From Zygnema cylindricum (Eukaryota > Streptophyta > Zygnematophyceae > Zygnematales > Zygnemataceae): a stretch of 57,691 nucleotides of DNA. The notes under the pieces were generated by a model. The model did no database searches. It had not been told where the DNA came from and was given only the letters and a program-made list of their open reading frames with translations. Position numbers and translations under genes: made by a program. The stretch lies in NCBI GenBank assembly GCA_037447655.1, contig JBBHKE010000028.1:107377-165067 (forward strand). Reading direction: 5' to 3'. Below are positions 45,395 to 56,942 of this stretch, piece after piece (positions within the stretch are counted from its first letter, which is position 1; every line of letters starts with the position of its first letter).

Positions 45395-45872
45395 TTACGG
45401 TGTTAATTTCACTTTTTTGGTACGGCTGCTGATTTTCTCGTTTTTTTATAAGTTATGGTGGAAAACAACAGAAAATAACTGTAACTTTAGCGCATGCAAA
45501 AGTACCGTTACAGAGGCCTCGGTTACATCGCGTATCATCTGTAAATAAGATTTAACATACGTATTTTGATTCTAGTGGTTCCACGTAAGTCGACGATCAA
45601 ATCTCTAAAATTGTCAACGAATTTTGAAATCGACCATTTTCGTATGGAAATGCGTACTTGCGTATTACGTACTTGTACTTTGCAAGTGTACCGCGTCAAT
45701 GTACCTCAGAGATCTCCTTCACTCTGCTGACTTTCAGGAAAAAACCGTATTTCTTTTCGGCAAAGATTTTACGGTCACCTTGTCCGAAGGCATATGACTT
45801 TGGGGGCGTGTGAAAATTTTCATTTTTCATCGACGCACATGTGTATCGTCCAAGTGTAGCGAATTGACTGGT
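45395..45872. other. No recognised gene
   Basis: Probable continuation of the decayed TTA-type copy interrupted by Copia-4, then unassigned sequence. Confidence 0.3.
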
Positions 45873-45919
45873 TCTGTATTGGTGAACCCACCTCCGCGAG
45901 GTGGGTTCACCAATACAGA
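45873..45919. other. Perfect hairpin, 22-bp arms with a 3-nt loop
   Basis: The left arm 45873-45894 ends in GAACCCACCTC, the loop is CGC, and the right arm 45898-45919 begins with GAGGTGGGTTC. All 22 pairs match. No T-run follows, and the surroundings are decayed repeat, so such perfect pairing is unexpected. Confidence 0.9.
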
Positions 45920-46122
45920 GGCGCATGGAGCGATTGCCTCGCAGATGAAGACCAAAATGCAATCAGACGGTCGACGTCTTCTCCGAGATACTTAGAGAAT
46001 CGTAATATTATTTTCTGTAATGTTGTTTTCAAGAAACTCACGAAAATATAGTACGGCATGGTAAGGGAAAGTACAAAATTCTGTATTAAACCTCACTTTT
46101 CGTCTGATGTAACATGCCCTTA

Positions 46123-46756
46123 GGATGTACGAAAATTTGTCGTCGTGTGTTTTTCGACCCACTGTCACGTCATCTTCAAACTTATCATAAACTACATCGA
46201 CAATGTGTTTTAAGCTAAGTAAAACAGTTTAAACCAATAGAAAAGCATATTCCCACGTGTAAATTTTTCAAAAAAAATTGACGACTGAAAAAAATACAGA
46301 GCTGTTCGTTTTTGTCTGCATGCACCTTGTACGGCTTTTTTTTTGCAGGGGTCTCGATGGTGCAGTGTCATTTCACATAAAGGTGAAAAATCTACGAATG
46401 TGAAAAATTTGCGAAGTCATGGCGGTCGGACGTTAAAGGTTTAATAAAAAGCATGTTGTACATCCACGGTTGCAAGGGTGTACGTCTATGATGTCACGCA
46501 ATGACATGCGACAAACCAAATAGCTTCAAAAATTACGATATGTCTTGCGACCCTTGAAAAAGTTTCAAAAAATACGGTGCGGCATGACAGATTGTAGACG
46601 TTGACAGCCGTCAAGGGCATTGTCGACTTATAGAATCGTCACACCCTTAAGTAACAATTTCGAGTAAACACATAGAGACACCTGAAATCCGGGTCCATCG
46701 CACTCGCGCCAAAAACAAAGTAAGTTCGCTAAGTACAAGTACATGGGGTCGTACCC
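46123..46756. mobile_element. 0.63-kb TTA-type element, left end truncated
   Basis: 46123-46400 matches 13572-13850 (ATGTACGAAAATTTGTC, AACTTATCATAAAC, AGGGGTCTCGATGGTG). 46560-46756 matches the right arm and ends ACATGGGGTCGTACCC, followed by TAA. The first about 130 bp with the left inverted end are missing, although a TTA sits at the break (46120-46122). Confidence 0.65.
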
Positions 46757-46860
46757 TAATTAATGACTCGTACAGATAATGCACTATCTGAAATTTAAAA
46801 ACGGAACGGCAGAAAGGAACGGCAAACTTTGAAGTTTGAAGGTGGGAGCGTGACACGCTA

Positions 46861-47233
46861 ATTTCCATGGACTTGCATCCACCCTGGCGGAAGGCACATA
46901 GCCTAAACGACGTGTAGGCACCCGATCGCGCGTTCATTGTGGATAATTTTTATCTTCTGCACGCGAACCAATTATACATCCGCAACGTGTGCCTAGTGTA
47001 CTCTTTGAGGACAATAGCCACACACTAAAGGGTTCGAGCGATTGGCGTCTCGGATTTTAAAAAGAAAAAAATACGACAGTTAAGGTTTACGCCCATAACT
47101 TTGGAGAATCCTAAGAGAGATCTATAGTGAAGATGTACCCCCCCCTCCCCAAAACAAAAAATGCTACGGAAAGGTACGAAATAGTACGACATTCAATAAA
47201 CAACCTCATTTTTTCGCTAATGGAAGTCTGACC
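46861..47233 (+). repeat. Dispersed repeat R5, copy A
   Basis: Direct match to 50525-50876: TTGCATCCACCC, ACGACGTGTA, GGTTT(A/G)(C/T)GCCCATAA, GATAAAC/AATAAAC(A/G)ACCTCA, GCTAATGGAAGTC. Its tail also occurs at about 28560-28625 and 46050-46110 (CTCACTTTTCG(T/C)CTGATG). Confidence 0.55.
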
Positions 47234-48075
47234 TAACTCTTGTTAGGGGAGCCATTCCTATCAAAAATTATCGTCGAGGTTTTCGGAGGGCAAACAGTTT
47301 TATGCTTCTGTTCAGAAAAAAGAAAATATTAGGGCATCTTTCCATTGAAAAAGAAGGCTCTCTTTTTCAATGCCTTGTGCAATGATGATGACGTAGAAGA
47401 AAACACGTCTTTCCAATCGACACGCCTTTCCCATGGACTTCAGATCATAGATGTCACGTGCGCATAATACGCACGAAACGAACAAGCGAATACTACGCAC
47501 GATACACACTTAACGATGATGAAAATGTAATAAAATGTGTACCAGACTATGTACCCATACTTTTTCGTACATTTGTGTAATGTCTTCGTATATTTTAGTA
47601 CTATTAGGGTTATTGAAGGGGGGAATTTAAGGTGTTTAAGGTACTTCCCGTGCATTTCTTACATTCCGGTAAATTACAGTACAACTGCCTTGCATTATCT
47701 GTACTCTTCGGTTTTTTAGGGTGCATCTTTTGTATAATGCCATACATTTCCGTATGTTTCTCGTACCTTCTAGGATTTTTAAGGATTTTTTAGGGTTAAG
47801 GGGACGGTTTCCGTACGGTTTTGTACATCCTACAACGAAATCTAACGAGCAGTATAAAATTAATCAATACTACGTAAAAATCGTAAAATAGTCGAAATCC
47901 GTACGAATAGGACAACTAGGCTTCATATGGTTAACCATCGCGCGTTTGTCTTGTTCTTTTTCCAATAGGGGAAATTTTGTGCTAATGACAAATATCTGTA
48001 TGGAACTACTTTCATAAAAAAACAGCAAAGACAAGACTTTATCCATTGGAACGGAAAGCCCCTTTTTCAATGTCT
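47234..48075. other. Unassigned AT-rich DNA with a small internal duplication
   Basis: 47340-47395 and 48040-48090 share CCATTG...AAAGCCC/AAGGCTC..TTTTTCAATG. TTTTAGGGTT-type motifs are scattered over 47600-47810. No gene recognised. Confidence 0.35.
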
Positions 48076-48083
48076 TATGTAAT

Positions 48084-49501
48084 TATGTGTTATGTGTCGA
48101 GAGCCTATTGTAGAAATTAATGGTACATTTTCAGTATTTTCTAGGTCTAAATAGAAATATAGAAAGAAGCCGAGGCAGTCTACCTCGAACTTCTCTCTCC
48201 AAACTCTCAAACTTGTCGCAGTCACTAAGAAATTGAAGAGGGAGCTAGAGCCATGGCTACCTAGGCTATCCAGAGGTTTACGGGAAATTTATATTAGTAA
48301 GGGTTTATTTATTTAAAAGGAATGTGCCGGCGACATGAATTGATCCTTGTACCTGCCGGCCGGCAGACAGGAGCCTTAGCCGTTAACTCTAGATATAACA
48401 TTACGTAGTATGTAGTTTGATATTTATTTAAACATGTAAACGTAGGATAAATCATTTAACTCTAATTGTTTACGGTATACATAGATCCGGTAATGTGTAA
48501 GTACAGAATACGGTACGAGCAAGAAATCAATACCGCGCATTTTTTTCTTAAGTGAAACGAATACCGCACATGTATTTATTACGGCTACGATTAAATTCGA
48601 TTCTAATCGGACGGCCGGAATTAGCGCCGAGATCGCGGAAGAAGATTTCGGCGGTTTGTGGCCATCGCCACATCGGATGACGCGTGGCGTAATTACATTG
48701 GATCGTGGAATCTCCGGAGATTATGGCACCGAATCCGGATATGACATGTGTCGACATTTAGGGCATGTCGTACAATGTCCGTACATAAAGTACACCGGCA
48801 GCTGTACTTTTGCGTACGTAACTGTATTCTGATTGGTTCCGTACATCAGTAGATAGAGTCTGTGAGAGAGATAGGACTTAGAAAAATTAGGAGATAGGAC
48901 CCTCTCTCCCAGAGAGCTTCTGTACAAAAGGTCAACTTTGACCCTCCATAACTTACTGCTCAGGGGAGCAAATTCAGAGATTCTTTTTGCTATCGACTCA
49001 GGGGAGTCTTGCCTTCACAGGGGTGTAGGTGGTCAGAGTGTTTGTCTGCCAGGGTGGCAGTTATTCTTGCTGAAACACAAAGGGGTCATGATTATCCTAG
49101 AGGCTTCTTGGAAGCTGTCCACTTTGAGGACTTATGGAGGTCTCAGAGTCTCACCTATTGTCTGTATATGACATGTGCCGATAACCGATATATTGTCAAG
49201 GTCAACATCCCGATGTAATTACGATATATAGCGATGTGTTATTCGGTCGATAACTATCTAGATACCTCCCTACGCCCGTTTGCCGAAAAAAATTCAAACC
49301 ATCCCCCGAGGGGGAAATTCTCTGTACGATTATCTGTGCATCTTTCTCGTACTAAAGTCGTACGTATCCCCACCTCCCACTAAATATATCGCGATAAATT
49401 TTGATTATCCAACAGCGATATATCGGACCCTCTAACTGTTCGATATTCGATACATTGAACATAGTGTTTATCGCGATAAGAAATTTGTCAATACACAACA
49501 C
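48084..49501. mobile_element. Possible hAT-like element carrying a solo LTR
   Basis: An exact 8-bp repeat TATGTAAT flanks it (48076-48083 and 49502-49509). The ends are imperfectly inverted (TATGTGTTATGTGTCG on the left, complement GTGTTGTGTATTG on the right). 49170-49490 holds CGATATATC and TATCGCGATA palindromes as in the element at 19053-20627. Removing the solo LTR leaves about 370 bp. Confidence 0.45.
48109..49153 (+). mobile_element. Solo LTR of the Copia-4 family with perfect target duplication
   Basis: 1045 bp, TGTAGAAATT...GTCTCA, flanked on both sides by CCTAT (48104-48108, 49154-49158). Closely similar to both Copia-4 LTRs. The ATG 20 nt before the end is retained. Confidence 0.93.
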
Positions 49502-49509
49502 TATGTAAT

Positions 49510-50520
49510 AATGATAACGGAGAAGAAGACGCGACTTTGCGATAGGGGGAGTTTATATTGTTGTGTATCGAACTGATTTTCATTCTATTTAACGATGCTC
49601 GATATTTGACAATACTCGACAATCGGTGGATTGCGCGTCTCTTTATCGCCACATTGTCAGTATTCAGTCTTAAATATTTGAAATGTTTTAACACTTTGAG
49701 AGTGCAAAAATATCGGAATATATAATTTTCTAATTGCAACTGGCATAAAATTCTGCTTCTAATCACGTAATTCTATCTTTGACGACTTTTTTTTGGGGGT
49801 CTTTAAGGCTTTTTGGCACTTATGTTCTTTTTAGGCGATATTAGGCTTTCTGGGGGTTTAAAATTTTATGAGGCTCAAATGTTTGACATTTCCAACTTTT
49901 AAAAGTCATGCAATTTCATACGGTTTAAAACCTTTGGAAAAATTGCAATTACCAAAGAAATGGAGTTGCATGTCGACAAAGACCGAGGCCCCCCCCCCCC
50001 CGATATTAGGAATTGTGATATCTGTTTGGTACGAACACCTTTCCTCCTTGCTTTGATACTTTTCCATCGTGACATATTGAAATATGATATGCTATCGAGA
50101 ATAACCATGAATTTGACAAGCTCCTGCTTTTTTTCACCTAAACATCAAAGCAAAGCAGTAAGGTCGGACTTCCATTAGGCGGTCCTAGCAAACGCACAGA
50201 CACGTTTACTAAAGAGTGATATCTTGCAAAATCCTTCTGTAGATTCATGCCAATGAACAGTCTTTCACTTACCTATTTAATTTATAGTGGAACCACATAG
50301 TCTTATGTTCAAACGTTAAAAATTGTCGAATAATATTCAAGTGCAAAATGTCAATGAAAATTTGTCCGGGTTAAGATTTGCAAAAGCGTACGCATTTCTC
50401 AAACTTATATATTGTTATATGAACTTTGTTATAATGTTTTAAAACCCAAAATTCCTTCTGCGAAGATCAGTGAATGGCAAAAGGAGCATCAAAGAATATC
50501 TGGGGACGAAGATTTTCTCG
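49510..50520. other. No recognised gene
   Basis: AT-rich with a run of 13 C near 49988-50001 and GGGGGT-rich patches at 49795-49860. No exon or element ends supported. Confidence 0.35.
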
Positions 50521-50524
50521 CGGC

Positions 50525-50876
50525 TTTTGGTGGATTTGCATCCACCCCGTCGAAAGGCTTATGGCCTATACGACGTGTAAGGTTTTCATTGCTTGTTAAT
50601 CATGGGTATTATCTTACGTTCCGCGTGGACCAATTGTACAACTTTCGTGTGTGGGTAGTGTGGCGAATACTACGCACACTGGGCGGTATGAGCAATTGCG
50701 TTGTGGATTTGAAATGGCGACTAATTCGACGGTCAAGGTTTGTGCCCATAAGCTTGGAAAATCCGGATTAATTCATAGGAAATAAGTTTCCCCAAAAACA
50801 ATAAAAATAAGTACAGAATGGTACAAAACAATATAACATCCGATAAACGACCTCACTTTTTTGCTAATGGAAGTCC
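50525..50876 (+). repeat. Dispersed repeat R5, copy B
   Basis: Direct copy of 46861-47233. A 119-residue frame (50412-50771) spans most of it, but the other copy has stops, and no domain is recognised; probably not coding. Confidence 0.5.
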
Positions 50877-51891
50877 ACCGTAAATCAACAACCTGTATTG
50901 TGTAATGAGACCATTAAAACAACATTGATAGAATGGGGTGTTTCCATTGTGGTAGGAGTGACGAAACGGAAAGCTAGGTATTCACTTCAATTCAAGCATA
51001 ATGGGGAAGAAATGTAAAGACTTAACAACATCCTAGCCGACCAAAATTGGCGCTTGGATTCCTTTCGAGACCGTAGACACATTAACTAAGTTCACACATA
51101 TTTGACTTTGAGAAACAAAACTTGTTAAAAAAACCCAAAAAAAAAAAAAAAATGAAGAAGACGGAGATCTAACTAAGAATTAAATGGTCAAATCTAAATG
51201 GGCAATGGTTGCTCCAAAAGCCAAACTTATGAAGACAAACTTCCAACCCTTTTAAACACACGATTTTTAAACAAACGTTATTTCCTACCTATATTTCTAT
51301 TTCATGGACATAGTGGCTCATCTAAAAGATTTAATCCCAAGCTATCCAACATGTACACCCAATTTGTTGTTTGTTTTTTTTCCACAATCGTATAAGGTGT
51401 CAAAGTTAAGGATCTGGGTCCAAGCAACCAGCTCTGACCAACTATAAAAGTGAAACTTACAATCCATTCAACCAAACTAAATTGATTTATTGATTCAGAA
51501 TTGGAATATCTATTTACATGTCTAAAATCATCCTCAAATTTCTACAAGGTTGACTCAAAATTGTTACTGGTAGTTCACCAAATTTGGCCGATCGGTAAAG
51601 TCCCTACGAGCTCCAATTATGCGTTAAAAATTATCCAACAAGGCAAATAAAAAGTCTCAATGGTCATAAAAAAACTATGTCACTTAGTAACAACGAGCTA
51701 TTTAATGATGACTAATGCAAAAACCCTACTAAAAACATTGTTGTAAACACAAATTATCGATCCCAAACGGACGAGAGTGATCCTTTCGTTTACCAAAACT
51801 GACCGGTCGACATTAAAACCCTATCGGCATTCCCTCTAAGACCTTTTTTGTAACTTGCCCCCAAAAGTTGATTTTTTTTAGGCGGTGTCTT
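50877..51891. other. AT-rich 3' flank of the fucosyltransferase-like gene
   Basis: No coding exons found. It includes an A-run at about 51128-51151. It presumably contains the 3' untranslated region of the minus-strand gene; no single clear polyadenylation signal can be singled out. Confidence 0.35.
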
Positions 51892-53792
51892 CTAGGCACA
51901 TCGGTCGAACCGAAAACTACATTGATTCCCATCCGATATTCTATAAGTGATTACCGTAGAATTTCCATATTGCGCCGCTGATTCTCCAAAGGTACTAACA
52001 TGAGTTCGATACGAAAATAAATATTCCGATCGACTTATTAATTCAAATTCAGCCATTGAAGGAAGGGCTAAGGTACTGTTTCCTTTTAATGTATGCTCCA
52101 CTTTTCCGGTAGAAAAATAGCAAACGCCATGTTTTCTTATTAAATCTACAAACTTTGGTCTCAACAACTCACTATCGGTCGCGAGAAAAATGTTGAGTAC
52201 TGGGTCAGGATCGTCTTTACTAACGAGATCTCCTCTAATTATCGACAACAACTTTGCAAGACATCCCCAAAAATCTGACGATAAATATCGAGCTTGTCTA
52301 ACGTCCTCCACTTTTTGTAATTCTTCTTGAGTTTGTAAACAAACATCATCGCCTTCTTTACATTGTTTGGTAAGTGGACCTCCTTCAACAGCACTGATTA
52401 GGGCACAAAGAAAAAGAAAAAAAAAAATTGTGAAAAAGGAAGGCAAAGAAACGAGAAAACATCGGGTTTAATGTTACTGTAGGTGGCAATCCTTTTTCCT
52501 TGTGAAATCTCCAACAGTACATTTTTTTTGTGAAAGTTGTGAAGATACCAAGACGACCAGACAGCTGAAAACTGGAAACAAAGAAAAAATGCAAACACGA
52601 TAACGTTGACTAAAAAAAAAATCACAGCAAACAACGATCCATAACGACAGTCTAAGTAACACAATACTAAAGAAATGGCAAAAGTACAATTTTAAAGTAA
52701 AAACAAAGATAAAAAATATGGATTCACAGTACCTCGCTCGCGTCCGAATATGAACCGCAACATCAAAGTTAAGTCGAGATTGGGACCCATCGGGAATTGG
52801 AGTCGCCACTTGAGTTTCTCCTACACCTTTGAGATTTTCCTTTAGAGCTTTCCTCAAAACTTCACGCGGCCCTTTTAAAAGATATTGCATGGCTCTTGAA
52901 TGAACACACGATTTTGTTTCACAATTGAGTGACTTAAAAACACAATGTCGAAGAGTGGCATTTCCAAACCAATACTTATCGAAGTAAGATGAAGAAATTG
53001 TTGTCATCACCCGTTTGTCGTAATAAAGTTTCTCCGTCATATTTCGTTCGACGCCACCAATCAGAGATAAAGGACGAAGCTTGTGCAATAAATTCACTTG
53101 AGTAGACCTATCATCGTCAAAGATAACATCACCGTTGCAATAATATGCTTCACAAAGGAGCTTAAAAGCCTGCAAACAGCATTATAAAGGATCACTAAAA
53201 AACAAACAAAATTGTTGCAATCGTAAGTGGAAAAAAGACTGTCTTTTCCATATATTCAATTGGATAAGTTTGAGTTGTTTGGTACATTTTGGTTCTTCTG
53301 TTTCTAATTAACACTTTAAATATTGACACAAGTCACATTGGTCCATCAAAGGTTTAGGAAATGTTAGGCTTTGTTGTAGAGTGTCCATAAAACTAAACAA
53401 GAGAAACAAGAGGGCTTTTTTTCTGTACAGAATCTTCAATTCCTACCATTTGCAATGAAAGAAAACAATATTCAGATATTGACATTGTAATGCTTTCTAT
53501 CTCGCACATGTTGAATGACATAAAAGTAGCAACAATAGTCATCTCTAGTTTGATAGTTTACCTGTTTGTACATTTTTGCGCTAAAGACAATAAGCCTTCT
53601 CCCCGACAAAAGACTATAAACGAAAGAGCTCTTGTAGCCACAAAGACTATTTCCGAGACCCATCCGCGGATAAACAACCAAATAAGTCTCTTCTGGAGAG
53701 GTGAAATTTTCAACAGAACTAATTTGACTCTTCCTTTCTTGTCGCGACATCGCCCGATTGGGGAGCTTAGCCGGAGCACAAGCTTTTTCATT
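51892..53792 (-). CDS. Fucosyltransferase-like glycosyltransferase, three exons (5' end not found)
   Basis: Exon A 53562-53792, exon B 52733-53169 and exon C 51892-52393 (stop TAG at 51892-51894) join in one frame through GT-AG introns of 392 and 339 nt, giving 389 residues. Exon A has YPRMGLGNSLCGYKSSFVYSL followed by GRRLIVF, like the N-terminal nucleotide-fold motif of plant GT37 xyloglucan fucosyltransferases (GLGNR...ALLT.R.L). Exon B ends VAVHIRTRAR, like the GDP-fucose-binding HxR motif of the GT-B fucosyltransferase superfamily. Exon C has LNIFLATDSELL, MAEFELISRSEYLFSY and STFGESA, matching the late GT37-type order (donor-site strand, then S.STFG). Inferred: a Golgi enzyme that fucosylates wall polysaccharide or glycoprotein. 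Exon A is open to its acceptor, so the start and membrane anchor lie upstream. Confidence 0.72.
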
Positions 53793-53849
53793 CTAGGAAA
53801 ACAACAAAGGCAAATGTAGGAAGGTTGAGCATGGGAGCATGGAAACCAA

Positions 53850-54610
53850 GTTCACATAAATTGACATCGACATCGACATTGACATCAACTCCGATTTTGA
53901 GACGGACATTAACATCAATATCAACATCCAGATTGACGTTCACGTCCAACATTGACGTTGGCGTCGACATCGACATCGACAACGGCTTAAAAATCACCAA
54001 CATCGACAAGAACAGTGACTTTACGATCGAGATTAATGTTGAAAGCAAAAATGATAGCACCATCGACGTCAATCTCGGAATCGAAATCAACAACAATATC
54101 AACAACAACATCAACTTTGGGATCCACGTCCACATTCCAAATCGACATCGATTTTGACATCCAGTTCTATTACGAAATGGATATCAACGTCAATATCAAC
54201 ATCAAGAGCGACATTCAACTCTCACAACCACAACATCAACAACAAAATTGACATAGACATCGCATTGCATGACATCAATGTCAAAATCAACATCGACATT
54301 GACTTTGATTTTGAATTGGACATCGACATCTGTATCAACATCGAGATCAAAATTCAACTCTCACGACCGCAACATCAACATCGAAATTGACATAGACATC
54401 GCATTGCATAACATCAATGTCGAAATCAGCATCGACATCGACTTCGATTTTGAAATGGACATCGACATCAATATCAGCATCGCGATCGGCATCCACATCC
54501 ACATAGACATTGGCCTCAACATCGCCATTGGCATCAGCATAACATATCGGCACGATGTTGGCATCAACGTTGACAATCACATCAGCTTCCACATTGACAT
54601 CGGCACAAAC
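53850..54610. repeat. Degenerate hexanucleotide array (ACATCG)n upstream of the fucosyltransferase-like gene
   Basis: About 760 bp built on GACATCGACATC / AACATCAACATC. A period of six keeps several frames open on both strands, giving artificial Ile-Asp or Asp-Val chains. An internal longer duplication exists (CAACTCTCACAACC at 54220, CAACTCTCACGACC at 54355). It lies in the likely first intron or the promoter of the gene. Confidence 0.85.
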
Positions 54611-55640
54611 AGTCAATTTCTAAGGTCTTTTAGGGTTTTTTACGATCATATTTTTATCATGTTTATATCATGTTTCATTTATGGAAGTTTAGTGTGAATA
54701 CCGCAATCGACATCAACGTCGAAGAGAAAATTGGCATTTCACATTGCTAACAACAAAACAAAAAAAATCGGAACAATCGGCCACACTGCATCACCAATAG
54801 CTCCAGATGATATTTAACTTCCCAATTTTTATTCGATGCCAAAATCAAAAATATTAATCATTGGTGTCGTAATATTTGACATCACTTACCAACATCGGCC
54901 ACTTCTCTCCCTCTTCCCGTCCCTCCTTTCCGCCAATAAGACGTTGAATTCTAGCTTCTTCTGATTGGCTGTAAGTTCTTGTTGCCTGGTGGCCCAAAAA
55001 CCAAGAATTTGAAACAAGACAAAAGTCAAAGAACTATAAATAGAGTTTTGAGAAATTATAACGAGTTCATGAAGACGCATTTTCACAAATATCTGACAAA
55101 AAACCTTTTTTATCTTATCCAAAATGATTCAGATTTAACCAAACTTATCCAAAATTTGTTGGAGGATTACAAGATTTAGAGGGAATAAAGACTCCCACGG
55201 AGAACTTTGTTTTGAAATTGAGAGGAGAAAAATGAAAACATAAAAACAAGATTAGGGAGAAAATATTGCATTTTCTACTGAAAAACTTTTTCAAAAAAGA
55301 AAATTTTGTGCAAAATCTTACAGCATTATTAGCTCAAAAAAGGATCTTTGCAGTTAAAAAAACCTAAGGAGACAAAATCTTCATTGACTATTTTTTGCTA
55401 ATTATCCATTTCTCGGTTTCTTCGGTTTTCAACTTTTCAAACATTTTGGTTTTTTTTTTCCATATTTTCTCCAAAATATTTGCGAGCAAGTCGTTCATCC
55501 GTACAACCCATTAAAAAGAAAGTACAAAATAGAAAAGCACATAATAGAAAAGTACAGAATAGAAAGGTACAAAATACGAAAAGATCGTTTCGTTTAAAAC
55601 GGTAAAAAGTTTACAATTAGAGTCTTTTACATTGTGATTT
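54611..55640. other. Probable upstream region or intron of the fucosyltransferase-like gene
   Basis: A minus frame at 54893-55122 has a hydrophobic stretch (SSLTFVLFQILGFWA) then a charged one and ends at a donor-like GTTGGTAAGTG. It could be a membrane-anchor exon, but it ends in phase 2 while exon A starts in phase 0, so another exon would be needed. Otherwise AT-rich, nothing recognised. Confidence 0.25.
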
Positions 55641-55657
55641 GAAACGTTTTTAAAAGG

Positions 55658-55659
<2 letters not shown>

Positions 55660-55693
<34 letters not shown>

Positions 55694-55706
55694 GTAAATA
55701 AATAAA

Positions 55707-55736
<30 letters not shown>
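55660..55736. repeat. Long poly-A with (AAAT)n
   Basis: About 30 A, then AAATAAATAAAT, then about 25 A. Could be the tail of a retroposed sequence or simple slippage; no adjacent LINE or SINE body recognised. Confidence 0.7.
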
Positions 55737-55737
<1 letters not shown>

Positions 55738-56159
55738 GAAGGCTAATTTCATTATTGCTTTGCATTTTTTCTCAAATTTTGGTTGACCCCAAACTTGCAT
55801 CAAAGGACTCGCAATTTTACCCTTTTTTTCGGCTTTTTTTCTAAATCCCTCTCATTCCTTTCGTTCCCTTTCTTTCCCCTCTCCCTCTTCTCCCCTTTTT
55901 TCTCTCCTCCCCTCTCCCCCCTTCCCCCTACCCCCTCCTTGTTCCCCCTCTCCCCCTCTCCCCCTCTCCCCTCTTTTCCCCATTTCTTCCTCTTTTCTTT
56001 TTGGCCGATATCTATTTCAATACAAAACTTAAAAAATAAATAAAATCATAATGTTAACCAAAAAAAAAGGGCCGAAATATGTTTTATATCTGGGAAAAAA
56101 AATATCAACCCCTCAATATTTTGTCCTCATGCCAAAAGACAAAAGTTGTTTACATCCCC
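55737..56159. repeat. Polypyrimidine tract
   Basis: 55845-55990 is almost pure C/T with CTCCCC repeated; the rest is AT-rich. A mirror-repeat tract of this kind can form triplex DNA. No gene. Confidence 0.65.
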
Positions 56160-56270
56160 AAAAATCCCTAAAAACCCTAAAATATTATAAAAAAACCCTT
56201 TGAACCACTGAAACCCTACAAAAATCCTAAAAAGCCTAAATAGTCCTGAAAACCCTAAAAAGGACATAAT
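56160..56270. repeat. Telomere-like CCCTAAA motif cluster (interstitial, degenerate)
   Basis: Around ten imperfect AACCCTAAA / ATCCCTAAA / AGCCTAAA motifs in about 110 bp. CCCTAAA is the common plant and algal telomere unit, but the spacing is irregular. Confidence 0.4.
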
Positions 56271-56700
56271 TTGTCATCGTGCTAACCGACAAAAATAGCC
56301 GCTAGTCCGTACCTTGTCCTCATCTGCGTCCGTATAGTAAATGTACGACAGCACAAGCAGCAAAATCGTTTTCCGTACAGCCGCATCCCGGAATGTCCGT
56401 GCCGTACGGAAACCAAAATGTACGGAATACATAAAGCCTATGGCGTGCATGGAGCAGACAAAGGGCACAGGGTGTACGGAATGTACGGACGACGATATAC
56501 CATAGTTCGAAAGTCAACCTTTTGTCCTTTTCGCTGTGTGGCACTTTTGTTCGCACCATGAAGAACGCAAAAACGCACACTATATGATGAGTATATAGTG
56601 CGCTATATAGTACGTCATCAATATAGGGTATGATGACGTAAGCATGCGTCAGGTCAGCCTGACGTCAACTTGACCTATTCCAAAAATATGTTTGGGAAAG
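56271..56700. other. No recognised gene
   Basis: Balanced base composition with TACGG-rich sequence, then TATATAGTGCGCTATATAG at about 56593, a near-perfect palindrome. No exon supported. Confidence 0.35.
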
Positions 56701-56703
56701 CTA

Positions 56704-56920
56704 CACCGCGAATCGCTATTAGTGTTTATGTATATTTTGCCACTTAATACATCTTTTCACCGTACACACCTGTCAGATTGTAGATCTAACGGTGGAAATT
56801 GAAAGGTAAGATTCTCATCTTCCGATTGGCGATCTCAAACTGAAAATCGGACAAGTGTGTACGGAGAAAAGATGTTTTAAGTGGCGAAAAATTTATTAAC
56901 AATAATAGCGATACACGGTG
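56704..56920. mobile_element. 217-bp TACACCG-ended MITE
   Basis: Left TA|CACCGCGAATCGCTATTAGTG, right AATAATAGCGATACACGGTG|TA. Inside, CTTCCGATTGGCGATCTCAAA occurs as in the next copy. Confidence 0.7.
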
Positions 56921-56942
56921 TACTGTACTGTACAGTACATTA

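Noticed and set aside
53788-54697. Long Asp/Ile/Val-rich frames on both strands
   Set aside because: By-product of the period-6 (ACATCG)n array.
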